Of a stretch of 64,000 nt of DNA, positions 1 to 9,666 are shown piece by piece. Under the pieces are notes generated by a model. It ran no database searches. It was not told where the DNA came from and saw only the letters and a list, made by a program, of their open reading frames with translations. The translations under genes and the position numbers were made by a program. This DNA is from Alphaproteobacteria bacterium UBA3612 (GTDB lineage Bacteria > Pseudomonadota > Alphaproteobacteria > Sphingomonadales > Sphingomonadaceae): contig DFLT01000002.1 of assembly GCA_002375465.1 (NCBI GenBank), positions 70,861 through 134,860 on the forward strand, in the 5' to 3' direction. Each line of letters begins with the position of its first letter. Positions within the stretch are counted from its first letter, which is position 1.

Positions 1-213
1 GATGATATCCGTTACCGTAATGTGGACGCGCCAGAGGCGCTGGTGAACGAAATGGACCTCGTCATCTATTGCGGCGGCATGCAGTGCAACATGCGTTCCG
101 GTCAGCGGTTCGAATATGATTTCCATTCCGCAGCGGTCTTTGACGGCATGCCTGACCTCAGAAAGGTCGCCGACCGCGTCTCGCGGCTGGCAAGCACGGT
201 GCCATCCCGCTAG
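1..213 (+). CDS. C-terminal end of a hypothetical protein (cut by window start)
   Basis: Frame 1 is open from the first base to a TAG at 211-213 and gives the last 70 residues of a protein whose start lies outside the window. The fragment is mixed hydrophilic and hydrophobic, has two cysteines (in CGG and QCN contexts), and shows no signal peptide or membrane segment. I do not recognise the family. It is followed 52 bases later by the yggT-folD-marC cluster on the same strand, so it may be the preceding gene of that transcription unit. An ATG at 22 lies in the same frame but is only an internal methionine. Confidence 0.6.
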   Translation, partial: DDIRYRNVDAPEALVNEMDLVIYCGGMQCNMRSGQRFEYDFHSAAVFDGMPDLRKVADRVSRLASTVPSR

Positions 214-265
214 ACAGCGACTCCTCGTTCGATGCGCATTCACCAGAGATCCAGGGCCATCATCC

Positions 266-568
266 ATGCCAGCTACCCTTGTCGCCATTCTCGATATTTT
301 CGTAATGTTGTGCCAGCTCGTCATCTGGGTGATCATCGCGCAGGTCATTCTGTCGTGGCTGATCGCATTCAACGTCATCAACACGTCGAATAATTTCGTG
401 CGTTCGCTCGTTTTCGGCATTGAGCGGCTGACGGCGCCGCTCTACCGCCCCATCCGCCGGTTCCTGCCGGATCTGGGCGGTATCGACCTGTCGCCCATGA
501 TCCTGATCCTGGCGATCATTCTGGTGCAGCGGCTGGTACCCGCGCTCGTGATCGATCTGTTCACCTGA
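266..568 (+). CDS. YggT family integral membrane protein
   Basis: A 100-residue protein with two hydrophobic segments, roughly residues 5-33 and 74-96. They flank a basic, proline-containing loop (LTAPLYRPIRRFLP) that is typical of the YggT/CCB3 family. YggT proteins are small inner-membrane proteins linked to cell shape, osmotic tolerance and cofactor assembly; the exact role here is not known. The ATG at 266 is preferred to an in-frame start at 116 because the extra 50 residues are low-complexity and unlike the family, and 100 residues matches the single-repeat form. Its TGA shares one base with the folD ATG (TGATG), so the two genes are probably translationally coupled. Confidence 0.9.
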   Translation: MPATLVAILDIFVMLCQLVIWVIIAQVILSWLIAFNVINTSNNFVRSLVFGIERLTAPLYRPIRRFLPDLGGIDLSPMILILAIILVQRLVPALVIDLFT

Positions 569-1464
569 TGGCGGATCGTATCGACGGAAAGGCGTTCGCA
601 GCGGCGCTGCGAGCCCGCACGGCGGATCATGCCGCCCGTTTTCACGAGCAGGCCGGGCGTAAGGCTGGGTTGGCCGTAATCCTTGTCGGTGATGACCCGG
701 CGAGCGACGTGTACGTCACGTCCAAACACCGGGCGACGCGCGAAGCCGGCATGGAAAGTTTCGAGCACCGCCTGTCTGCGGAGACTACGCAGGACCAGCT
801 TCTGGACCTTGTGCACAAGCTGAATGGAGATCCGAATGTCGATGGCATTCTGTGCCAGCTGCCGCTGCCGGGCCATCTGGATGCGGATGCGGTGGTGCAG
901 GCGATCGATCCGGACAAGGATGTCGACGGCCTGACGGTCACCAATGCCGGGCGTCTGCTGAGCGGGCTGCCCGGCATCGTGCCCTGCACACCGCTTGGCT
1001 GTGACATGATGATTGCCGATCGCCTGGGCAGTGATCTGTCGGGCAAGACGGCGCTGGTGATCGGCCGCTCCAATTTGTTCGGCAAGCCAATGGGGCAGCT
1101 GTTGCTGCAGCGCAATGCAACCGTGACCCAGGCGCATTCTCGTACGTCGGACCTGCCGGCAGAGGCGCGCCGCGCCGACATTCTGGTGGTTGCCGTCGGC
1201 CGGCCAGAGATGGTTCGCGGCGACTGGGTAAAACCGGGCGCGCTGGTCATCGACGTCGGCATTAATCGGATCGAGGCGCCGGAGCGCGGCGAAGGAAAAA
1301 CGCGGCTTGTCGGCGATGTCGCCTTTGCCGAGGCAGAACAGGTCGCATCGGCCATAACGCCGGTCCCGGGTGGTGTCGGTCCCATGACGATCGCCTGTCT
1401 GTTGAGGAATACGGTGACGGCCGCCTATCGCCGTCAGCGGCTGGCGGTACCGGAGGATTTGTGA
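568..1464 (+). CDS. folD: Bifunctional methylenetetrahydrofolate dehydrogenase/cyclohydrolase FolD
   Basis: A 298-residue cytosolic enzyme, normal FolD length. It interconverts 5,10-methylene-, 5,10-methenyl- and 10-formyl-tetrahydrofolate using NADP, supplying one-carbon units for purines and formyl-Met. Visible signatures are the Y49-x3-K53 catalytic pair in VYVTSKHRA, the QLPLPGHLD segment (Q97), DKDVDGL with D120, the Rossmann signature GRSNLFGKPMGQ near residues 167-177, and the C-terminal PVPGGVGPMTIACL. The 10-formyl product is used by PurH, encoded at 18837, although the two genes are not in one operon. It overlaps yggT by one base and marC by four, giving a three-gene operon. Confidence 0.97.
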   Translation: MADRIDGKAFAAALRARTADHAARFHEQAGRKAGLAVILVGDDPASDVYVTSKHRATREAGMESFEHRLSAETTQDQLLDLVHKLNGDPNVDGILCQLPLPGHLDADAVVQAIDPDKDVDGLTVTNAGRLLSGLPGIVPCTPLGCDMMIADRLGSDLSGKTALVIGRSNLFGKPMGQLLLQRNATVTQAHSRTSDLPAEARRADILVVAVGRPEMVRGDWVKPGALVIDVGINRIEAPERGEGKTRLVGDVAFAEAEQVASAITPVPGGVGPMTIACLLRNTVTAAYRRQRLAVPEDL

Positions 1465-2093
1465 ATCCGGCTCTCGTCGATCTATTCGTAACGGCATTCG
1501 CCACCCTGTTCGTCGTCATCGACCCGCCGGGCTGTGCGCCGATCTATTCCAGCCTGACCGCCGGAGCCAGCGCGCGGCAGCGTAACGGCATGGCCGTGCG
1601 GTCCATCCTGATTGCGGGCGGCGTACTGATCGTCTTTGCCTTTTTCGGCAGGCCATTGCTGGAGGCGCTCGGCATATCGCTGGATGCCTTCCGTGTGGCA
1701 GGCGGCATCATGTTGTTCATGATCGCGCTGGAAATGGTGTTCGAGAAGCGCACTGAACGGCGAGAAACGCGTGTTCAGGAAATGAACGAATCGGACGTTG
1801 ACGATGTCAGTGTCTTTCCCATGGGCATCCCCATGATCGCCGGACCCGGCTCAATCGCGGCGCTGATGCTGTTGATGAGCCAGACCACGAGTTTTGTGGA
1901 GCGAAGCGTTGTTTTCGGCGCCCTTTTCCTCGTCCTTCTGCTGACGTTGGCGGCGCTGTTGCTGGCGGGCCCCATGCTGGGCTTCATTGGGCAGAAGATG
2001 GAGGCGATGCTGACACGATTGCTGGGCGTGATCCTGGCCGCGCTGGCGGCGCAGTTCGTTCTCGACGGGCTTCGCGCCAGCTTCCTCGCCTAG
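1461..2093 (+). CDS. MarC family integral membrane protein
   Basis: A 210-residue polytopic protein with about six hydrophobic helices and the MarC/NAAT family signatures: VIDPPGCAPIYSSLT near the N-terminus, FRVAGGIMLFMIALEM in the middle and PMIAGPGSIAALMLL after the hydrophilic loop. The family was once named for multiple antibiotic resistance, but transport of small molecules such as amino acids is the better supported role for some members; the substrate here is unknown. It starts with GTG at 1461, overlapping the folD stop (GTGA) and preceded by GGAGG at 1452-1456. Its TAG lies in a CTAG tetranucleotide that also holds the stop of the convergent gene. Confidence 0.92.
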   Translation: MNPALVDLFVTAFATLFVVIDPPGCAPIYSSLTAGASARQRNGMAVRSILIAGGVLIVFAFFGRPLLEALGISLDAFRVAGGIMLFMIALEMVFEKRTERRETRVQEMNESDVDDVSVFPMGIPMIAGPGSIAALMLLMSQTTSFVERSVVFGALFLVLLLTLAALLLAGPMLGFIGQKMEAMLTRLLGVILAALAAQFVLDGLRASFLA

Positions 2094-3904
2094 GGGGCGA
2101 CGCGGTACAGCCGTACGCCGGCTTTTCCGGGTCCGGTAATAACGGGGTGCATCCAGGTCGGAATCTCGCCGTCGTTGAGGGCGGCGGCAAACCCGTTCGG
2201 AGCCTGTCGGGCGTAGAATCGCATCTCCCGCGCGCCGGCACACCAGGCGATATGCGACAGCCCCTTTTCACGAACGAAGGTTCGGGCGTCTGCGGGCGAT
2301 CCGCGGAAAACCTCAATCACCTCCTTCATCGCGGCTTCGTTGCGATGATGCCCGCTTGCCAGCATTCGGTGCGGCGTTCCCGCCAGAATGGCAGGCGTCG
2401 GGTCCAGCGGCGTCAGCATGGTCGTGGGCGGCATATCGGCCACCTGCGTCCACGCCCCCTTTTTGAAACAGGCGGCTTCCGCTCCGCCGCTCTGCTGCGT
2501 AATTTCGTCCTCGGCTTTGCTGCTCCAGCTTTCCCACAAGTCCATGGCGAACAGCGGGGTTGCTGGCAGCAGGAGCAGCAAAAGGCCGATGGTCCCGACA
2601 AGGCGCGGCAATAGGGGCTGCAAACGCGCGCGACGCAGCAATTCCGAAAATGCGAAGATCAGCGCAGGGAGGGACAATAATTGAGCCAGTGCGATCGACC
2701 GCAATACGAAAATGCCTGACAGGGCTGCCGCCACGAACAGAAACGCCAGGTCAAGCCGTACGCGCCGTTGCCAGCCGCCATCCGCCAGCATGAACAGGGT
2801 CGCGCCGACACCGATCAGCATGGCAAATCCGCTGGCGACGCTGACCGCATCGAGAATCTGCCACAGGGGCATCCCTTCCCGCACATTCACATACCAGTTC
2901 GTTTTCACGACAGGGTCGAGCGCGCTGAACGGCCCGGCGAGGCATGCGGGGTTGATGAGAGAGAGGCAGCCTATGCCCATGACGGTGGAGACGGCCAATA
3001 TGCCCAGGCGGCGTGCCCGTCCGTTGGCTGCGGGTAGCATCAGCAGGGAAAGCCCCGCCGTCGCCCCCGCAAGCGCGGCAAGATAGGCTGGCATGATCGC
3101 GTCGCACCAGTGGGCGCTCCACATGGCCGCCGGCTGGGTCGCGGCGAAAAAGGCAAGGCTGGCGATCGTCAGGGAAATCATGAAGCTGAGCAGCCTGCCT
3201 GTTTCCGCCGGAACGAACAGGGCGCGCAAGGCCAGCAGGGCGCCGGCTGCAACGGCAAGCGGCAGTCCCTCCAGCGAAATGTGCAGCATCAGCGCCAGTG
3301 CAACGCCGCCCAACATGGCTGCTCTCGTCGTGCGTGTACCTGCAATGGCGGCCACCGCCGCCAGCCCCAGAACAATTTGCCAGCCATGATGGTCGATGCG
3401 CATGGGACTCAACTGCAATGCCGGGAACATCATGCCGGGGACCAGCAGTGCGCCGATCAACGCCAGGCGCCAGTCGGCAACCCGCCGTATCAGAACGGCG
3501 ATCAGCATGGTCGTCAGGAACAGCGAGAGGCACGGCACGATGATCGCGGCTGCCGTTTCCGCGCCCGCCGCGCCGACCAAAGGTCGAAATGCAACCATTA
3601 CGAGCGCCAGCGGCAGGTCGACCAGTCGCGACCAGTGCATCGGCGCGCCATCAGGGGGATTCAGGCGATATTGCGTGACGTCGCGCCAGTTCTGCCCGGC
3701 CAGGAAGTCACGAACTTCCTGCAGTCGCAGATAATCATCCGGTCCATGCAATTCACCGGAAAGGATGGCGTCCTTTTTCAGGAGCGCCAGCAACAGCGTG
3801 GAGACTATCCAGACGATCAGAATGCCAAGGCGGAATTTACGCGCGTCGGCGTCGGCGCGTTCCGTATCGGCCACGGCACCGGCCGCCCCGAAGGCGATCG
3901 TCAT
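2090..3904 (-). CDS. Polytopic GT-C/STT3-like membrane glycosyltransferase candidate
   Basis: A 604-residue integral membrane protein with about ten to twelve hydrophobic segments, then a soluble C-terminal domain from about residue 460. After the first helix comes an acidic loop, GPDDYLRLQEVRDFLAG. A second conserved-looking loop reads MRIDHHGWQIVL. An acidic first loop and a DHH-like motif are the arrangement of GT-C fold enzymes such as STT3/AglB, which take lipid-linked sugars as donors. The ATG at 3904 overlaps the gtrA stop (ATGA) and is preferred to an upstream in-frame start at 4021 that lies inside gtrA. It is the last gene of an operon with GtrA and an FAD enzyme, fitting surface polysaccharide or protein glycosylation. 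Assignment is by topology and motif only. Confidence 0.7.
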   Translation of the reverse strand: MTIAFGAAGAVADTERADADARKFRLGILIVWIVSTLLLALLKKDAILSGELHGPDDYLRLQEVRDFLAGQNWRDVTQYRLNPPDGAPMHWSRLVDLPLALVMVAFRPLVGAAGAETAAAIIVPCLSLFLTTMLIAVLIRRVADWRLALIGALLVPGMMFPALQLSPMRIDHHGWQIVLGLAAVAAIAGTRTTRAAMLGGVALALMLHISLEGLPLAVAAGALLALRALFVPAETGRLLSFMISLTIASLAFFAATQPAAMWSAHWCDAIMPAYLAALAGATAGLSLLMLPAANGRARRLGILAVSTVMGIGCLSLINPACLAGPFSALDPVVKTNWYVNVREGMPLWQILDAVSVASGFAMLIGVGATLFMLADGGWQRRVRLDLAFLFVAAALSGIFVLRSIALAQLLSLPALIFAFSELLRRARLQPLLPRLVGTIGLLLLLLPATPLFAMDLWESWSSKAEDEITQQSGGAEAACFKKGAWTQVADMPPTTMLTPLDPTPAILAGTPHRMLASGHHRNEAAMKEVIEVFRGSPADARTFVREKGLSHIAWCAGAREMRFYARQAPNGFAAALNDGEIPTWMHPVITGPGKAGVRLYRVAP

Positions 3905-4296
3905 GACGCAAAGACATAAAGGCGGCGAACGAGCCAGATCGCCTGAAAGCTGACGATGACAGCGATTGCCTTTGCAGCCGAGGGGTCCAGACCGAGGCCG
4001 GTGCCCGCCCCCACGATGCACATGGTAAGCCCCAGTCCCAATAGGGCTGAGCCTGCGAACAGCAATTTCTGCTGACGCCGCTGGTCGCTGCCGCGCACAT
4101 GTGTCTGCCGGGCGAACACCACGCGGCTGGAAATCAGCCAGTGCACGCCGATTCCGAAGCCATATCCTGCGCCGGAAGCGAGGCTGGCCATCATGCCCGC
4201 CGACATCAGCGCGGTGAACATGGCGACGTCAGCGGCCAATGCACACACGCTGGCCAAACCATAGCGCAGATATGTCATATCGATCAGCCGGGCCAT
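3901..4296 (-). CDS. GtrA family membrane protein
   Basis: A 131-residue protein with four predicted transmembrane helices. The first helix region (YGLASVCALAADVAMFTAL) and the GAGYGFGIGVHWLISSRVVF segment match GtrA/DPMS1-like proteins. GtrA proteins are thought to flip or carry polyprenyl-phosphate-linked sugars across the inner membrane for later transfer by a periplasmic glycosyltransferase. This role fits the downstream GT-C-like protein, whose ATG overlaps this stop codon. The gene lies 38 bases after the FAD-dependent oxidoreductase stop and is presumably co-transcribed with it. The ATG at 4296 is used; a second ATG seven codons later is possible. Confidence 0.85.
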   Translation of the reverse strand: MARLIDMTYLRYGLASVCALAADVAMFTALMSAGMMASLASGAGYGFGIGVHWLISSRVVFARQTHVRGSDQRRQQKLLFAGSALLGLGLTMCIVGAGTGLGLDPSAAKAIAVIVSFQAIWLVRRLYVFAS

Positions 4297-4334
4297 GGGC
4301 CTCTTCCCGTCGCGGACGTGAAATATGCGGATTG

Positions 4335-5846
<1,512 letters not shown>

Positions 5847-5977
5847 ACGCTGCCTGCCCCTGAACGCTGAATTGGTTTCAGGAACTGCATTGCAGCAAAA
5901 GGTTTAAAAGACTGGTTAAGAAAGGCCTGTCGCATCGACGGGGGCAGAAAATCGCATCTCAGGCCGTGGGTTTGTGG

Positions 5978-6409
5978 CTACCAGCCCGCTGTTGCCCAGG
6001 CCGCGACTTCCTCCGTGGCGTCGACGGCGACGATGGCCCACACATTGTCTTCTGCCGCCAGCGTATAAAGCGTTTCGAAGCGCAGCCTCTCTTCGCCATT
6101 TTCCCCCGTCAGGCGCCAGCCTACGCGCGCGGCGGCGGCCTGTTCACCGGGCAATTCGCGCGCTTCCAGCAAGGTCGGCGTCACGATCTCTACGCCGTTT
6201 TCCTCATATTTCCACAGGATCGCGTCCATATTCTCGCGCACTTCCTCGGTCGTTTCCAGGAAGATGGTTTCCTGTCCACGACGAATCCCGTGCGGTGTCG
6301 CCAGGAACGACAGGATGACATCCTCGTCATTCGCATTGATCGCGGCGGCGTAATTGTCGAAAAATTCCGACAATACGCCGGCCAGCGACGGGGCGATGGG
6401 ATCAGCCAC
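5978..6409 (-). CDS. NTF2-like (SnoaL/DUF4440-type) protein
   Basis: A 143-residue soluble protein beginning with GTG at 6409, which overlaps the end of argG by eight bases, so it is probably read through from argG. The layout is an N-terminal helical part (LSEFFDNYAAAINANDEDVIL), a central strand-rich part and a C-terminal RFETLYTL....VWAIVAVDATEE. This is that of cone-shaped NTF2-like folds, which bind small ligands or act as non-catalytic partners. No catalytic residue set can be assigned and no signal peptide is seen. Conserved linkage with argG in relatives would be worth checking, but there is no reason to infer a role in arginine synthesis. Confidence 0.75.
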   Translation of the reverse strand: MADPIAPSLAGVLSEFFDNYAAAINANDEDVILSFLATPHGIRRGQETIFLETTEEVRENMDAILWKYEENGVEIVTPTLLEARELPGEQAAAARVGWRLTGENGEERLRFETLYTLAAEDNVWAIVAVDATEEVAAWATAGW

Positions 6410-7628
6410 CGCGCTTCCTTTGCCCCAGCAGGCGCAGGCGCAGGGCGTTCAGGCGAATGAACCCCTCCGCATCGCGCTGATTATAGCGGCCCTTGTCATC
6501 CTCGAACGTGACCACGTCCTGGCTGTAGAGGTTAAAGCTGACATCCGCCTTGCGGCCGACGGTCTGAACGCTGCCCTTGTACAGTTTCAGCCGTACCGTG
6601 CCGGTGACGTCCTTCTGGCTGTGATCGATGGCCGCCTGCAGCATTTCCCGCTCCGGGCTGAACCACAGGCCATTGTAGATCAGTTCCGCATAGCGCGGCA
6701 TCAGCTCGTCCTTCAGGTGGGTCGCGCCGCGGTCCAGCGTCAGCTGCTCGATGCCGCGATGCGCCTCCAGATAGATGGTGCCGCCCGGCGTTTCGTACAT
6801 GCCGCGGGACTTCATGCCGACGAAGCGGTTCTCGACCATATCAAGGCGACCGATGCCATGGCGGCGGCCATATTCGTTCAACGCCTCCAGAAGGGTGGCC
6901 GGGCTCATCGCTTCGCCGTTCAGCGCGACGCCGTCGCCATGTTCGAAGTCGACCTCGACATATTCCGGCTTGTCGGGCGCATCCTCCGGATTGACCGTGC
7001 GGGAATAGACATAGTCCGGCACCTCGTCCCACGGGTCTTCCAGCACCTTTCCTTCGGAGGAGGTGTGCAGCATGTTCGCGTCCGTCGAAAAGGGTGCCTC
7101 GCCGCGCTTGTCCTTGGCGACCTCGATGCCGTGCTCCTCGGCAAAGGCGATCAGGCGCGTACGGCTGGTCAGATCCCATTCCCGCCAGGGCGCGATGACG
7201 CGGATGTCCGGGTCCAGCGCATAATAGCCGAGTTCAAAGCGGACCTGATCATTGCCCTTGCCGGTGGCACCATGGCTGACCGCGTCGGCGCCGACCTGGT
7301 GCGCGATTTCTATCTGGCGCTTGGAAATCAGCGGCCGTGCGATGGACGTGCCCAGCAGATACAGCCCCTCATAAAGCGCATTGGCGCGCATCATCGGAAA
7401 GACATAGTCGCGCACGAATTCTTCGCGCAGGTCGTCGATGAAAATATGTTCGGGCTTCACACCGGCGGCCAGCGCCTTCTTGCGTGCAGGTTCCAGCTCC
7501 TCGCCCTGGCCCAGATCGGCGGTGAACGTCACCACCTCGCACTGATATTCGGTTTGCAGCCATTTCAGGATGACACTGGTGTCGAGGCCACCGGAATAGG
7601 CGAGGACGACACGTTTGATCTCGGGCAT
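6402..7628 (-). CDS. argG: Argininosuccinate synthase
   Basis: A 408-residue cytosolic enzyme that joins citrulline and aspartate using ATP in the penultimate step of arginine synthesis. The N-terminal ATP-pyrophosphatase motif AYSGGLDTSVILKWL lies at residues 9-23. Other family blocks are IARPLISKRQIEIA, SHGATGKGNDQVRFELGYYA and the C-terminal LYKGSVQTVGRKA. The open frame extends upstream to 8078, but MPEIKRVVLAYSGG at 7628 is the family's usual N-terminus and the extension lies over the opposite-strand EF-hand gene. Length is normal (about 400-410). The 117 bases between this start and the divergent EF-hand gene hold the promoters of both. Confidence 0.97.
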   Translation of the reverse strand: MPEIKRVVLAYSGGLDTSVILKWLQTEYQCEVVTFTADLGQGEELEPARKKALAAGVKPEHIFIDDLREEFVRDYVFPMMRANALYEGLYLLGTSIARPLISKRQIEIAHQVGADAVSHGATGKGNDQVRFELGYYALDPDIRVIAPWREWDLTSRTRLIAFAEEHGIEVAKDKRGEAPFSTDANMLHTSSEGKVLEDPWDEVPDYVYSRTVNPEDAPDKPEYVEVDFEHGDGVALNGEAMSPATLLEALNEYGRRHGIGRLDMVENRFVGMKSRGMYETPGGTIYLEAHRGIEQLTLDRGATHLKDELMPRYAELIYNGLWFSPEREMLQAAIDHSQKDVTGTVRLKLYKGSVQTVGRKADVSFNLYSQDVVTFEDDKGRYNQRDAEGFIRLNALRLRLLGQRKRGG

Positions 7629-7745
7629 GTTTTGAAGCCTTGGAAAGAGGGACGTGCGGGCTTTCGCAAAGATGAAGGGGACGTTCAAGGGATATGCACC
7701 GACGGCCCCGTATTCCTCTACGACAGTCAATGAGGAGTGTCGAAA

Positions 7746-8273
7746 ATGAAGAACGAATTTCTGATCGCGGCCAGCATGGCCACCCTGTTCGCCGCGGGCG
7801 CACATGCCGCACCGGGCGATGGCGGGCCAAAGCGCGGCGCCGATATGGACCGCGCCGATGTCGAGGCACGCGTGACCGAGCATTTCCAGAAAATGGACGC
7901 CGATTCCGATGGCACGGTGACTGAGGCCGAAGCGAAGGCCGCGCGTGAAACAATGATGGCGGAGCGTAGCGGCGAAATGTTCGCCAAGGCCGATACCGAC
8001 GGCAGTGGCGCTATCAGCGAGGCGGAATGGAACGCCATGGCCGAAAAGCGCGGCGGCAAGCGTGCCGGCGCGCGGCATAAGGGCGGCAATATGATGATGC
8101 GCGCCGATGCAGATGGCGATGGCCGTATCACCCTCGCCGAGGCGAAGGCGCCCGCCCTCGATCGTTTCGATCGCGCGGACACCGACAAGGACGGCACCGT
8201 GACCGCCGCCGAACGCCGCGCGCAGTGGCAGACAATGCGGGCGGAACGCGGGAAGGGGCGAACTGCCGAATAG
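7746..8273 (+). CDS. Secreted EF-hand calcium-binding protein
   Basis: A 175-residue protein with a short signal peptide (KNEFLIAASMATLFAAGAHA, probable cleavage after AHA) and four EF-hand loops: DADSDGTVTEAE, DTDGSGAISEAE, DADGDGRITLAE and DTDKDGTVTAAE. Each has the D-x-D-x-D/S-G spacing with a final Glu, so all four should bind calcium. It is probably periplasmic. Such proteins are common in sphingomonads and are thought to buffer calcium or act as calcium-dependent regulators; no partner is evident here. The ATG at 7746 is nine bases after GAGGA (7732-7736); an in-frame GTG at 7737 would overlap that ribosome-binding site and is rejected. The gene is monocistronic, with terminator structures downstream. 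Confidence 0.88.
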   Translation: MKNEFLIAASMATLFAAGAHAAPGDGGPKRGADMDRADVEARVTEHFQKMDADSDGTVTEAEAKAARETMMAERSGEMFAKADTDGSGAISEAEWNAMAEKRGGKRAGARHKGGNMMMRADADGDGRITLAEAKAPALDRFDRADTDKDGTVTAAERRAQWQTMRAERGKGRTAE

Positions 8274-8386
8274 AGTTTACCGAATACGCGCCTTTCCCCC
8301 CATTTGGGCGCGTGACATGGGGGCGGACGACCGGCGATCCGGTTTTCCCCCTTTGACGGCCCGCCGCCGCCCCCGTGCGTAGCGAA

Positions 8387-8432
8387 GGATCGGCACCCTC
8401 CCTCCCTTGGGTGTCGGTCCTTTTCTCTTTTT
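8387..8432 (+). terminator. Rho-independent terminator after the EF-hand gene
   Basis: A 12-base-pair stem (8387-8398 with 8409-8420, including G-T pairs) encloses a ten-base loop and is followed by a T-rich run at 8421-8432. A smaller hairpin, ACCGG-CGAT-CCGGT followed by TTT, lies just before it at 8330-8346. Together they isolate the EF-hand gene from the phospholipase gene starting at 8470. Confidence 0.8.
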
Positions 8433-8469
8433 GTGATCCTTTTAAGGCGGCAATTGGTAAGAGCGGGGC

Positions 8470-9666
8470 ATGAACAGCTTTCCTTCCCTTGCCGTTCGGG
8501 CATTTCTTCTCTGCCTCTTTGCCGCGCCCTCCCTGGCGACGGAAATTATCATCGGTTCCGTTCAGCCGGGCGTCGAACCCGGTACGCCAGAGATTGGACT
8601 GGTGTTCCTGAACGACAGCGCCCAACCGCTCGCCCTGCCTCAGCGGCTCGATGCTGCCATCGTGAAGGATGGGCAGTCGACGCCCGTGGTCCTCGACCTG
8701 CTGGGCAGTCCGCAGACGATCGCGCCCGGGGCCTTTGCGAAGCCCGTGTACCGGTTTGCGTTGCCCGACAGATTATCTACAGGCGGGCCGGTGCGCATTG
8801 AACTGGTCGGTGACATGCCGGCATCGGCGGCGGTCATCCTGCCTACCCCCATGGTGCCAGAGGCTCCGCCGGTCGAACTGGCGGCGGTTCCGCCCGACAG
8901 CCGCCCGGAACCCGACGCGCTGCAGGATTCACCGCAGGCCGACGGCGCTCTTAATTTTTCCACCTATCGTCTGATGTATGCGCTGCTGGGTACATCGCCG
9001 CTGAACGCAAAGCTGCAGTTCAGCTTCAAATATGCGCTGGTCGATCCCGATTCGGGAACAGCATCCCGCCTGTCCTTCCTGCGCGGCATCTATTTCGGAT
9101 ATACACAGACGATGTTCTGGGATTTGGGCGTCGAAAGTTCGCCCTTCCGCTCTATAGATTTCCAGCCAGAGCTGTTTTATCGATATCGCAGCGATCTTGC
9201 CCTTGCCTCCCTGCAGGGATCGGACGTGAATGTTCAGGCGGGCGTCAAACATTATTCCAATGGCCGCGAAGAGCCATTCAGCCGCAGTTTCAACACCGTC
9301 TATCTGGAACCGTCCGTCAGCGTGCCGATTGGCGATTCCTTTCGCCTGACCGCCGCGCCCCGTGCGTTCATATATTTCGGCGATCTGGAGGATAATCCCG
9401 ATATCGACGAATTTCGCGGCCATTCGGGCCTGCGCCTGACGCTGGTGCGTGACGACGGCGCGCGGCTGGAGACGGCGGCCCTCGGCTTCATCGGGACGGG
9501 CCGGGGCAGCGTACAGACCGACCTCAGCTATCCGATCAAGGGCGGCTTTCTGGGCGACCTGAACCTTCGCCTGCATGGCCAATTATTTGCCGGATACGGC
9601 GACAATCTGTTCGAATATGATCGCAAATCGACCCGGCTGCGGTTTGGAATCAGTCTGGTTCCGTGA
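8470..9666 (+). CDS. pldA: Outer-membrane phospholipase A (OMPLA/PldA family)
   Basis: A 398-residue exported protein. Residues 1-23 form a signal peptide (LAVRAFLLCLFAAPSLA). An extra N-terminal domain of about 130 residues, rich in beta strands and ending in a proline-rich linker, precedes the barrel. The C-terminal part carries alternating strand patterns and ends in a hydrophobic strand. The catalytic block is KHYSNGREEPFSRSFNTVY: H261, S263 and N275 keep the spacing of the OMPLA H142/S144/N156 triad. OMPLA hydrolyses phospholipids misplaced in the outer leaflet and is calcium dependent. The last four bases overlap the start of the next gene (a membrane hydroxylase), so lipid turnover and modification are coupled. 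The N-terminal extension is longer than in the E. coli enzyme. Confidence 0.85.
   Translation: MNSFPSLAVRAFLLCLFAAPSLATEIIIGSVQPGVEPGTPEIGLVFLNDSAQPLALPQRLDAAIVKDGQSTPVVLDLLGSPQTIAPGAFAKPVYRFALPDRLSTGGPVRIELVGDMPASAAVILPTPMVPEAPPVELAAVPPDSRPEPDALQDSPQADGALNFSTYRLMYALLGTSPLNAKLQFSFKYALVDPDSGTASRLSFLRGIYFGYTQTMFWDLGVESSPFRSIDFQPELFYRYRSDLALASLQGSDVNVQAGVKHYSNGREEPFSRSFNTVYLEPSVSVPIGDSFRLTAAPRAFIYFGDLEDNPDIDEFRGHSGLRLTLVRDDGARLETAALGFIGTGRGSVQTDLSYPIKGGFLGDLNLRLHGQLFAGYGDNLFEYDRKSTRLRFGISLVP

Noticed and set aside
442..1497. Long minus-strand open frames opposite yggT-folD
   Set aside because: They lie fully antisense to well-supported genes, are rich in Arg, His and Gln, and have no family motif. 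They are GC-bias shadows. The same applies to the frames opposite argG, rpe, purH, the coupling protein and the relaxases.
7629..8078. N-terminal extension of the argG frame
   Set aside because: The extension overlaps the opposite-strand EF-hand gene and lacks similarity to any ArgG N-terminus, while MPEIKRVVLAYSGG at 7628 is canonical.
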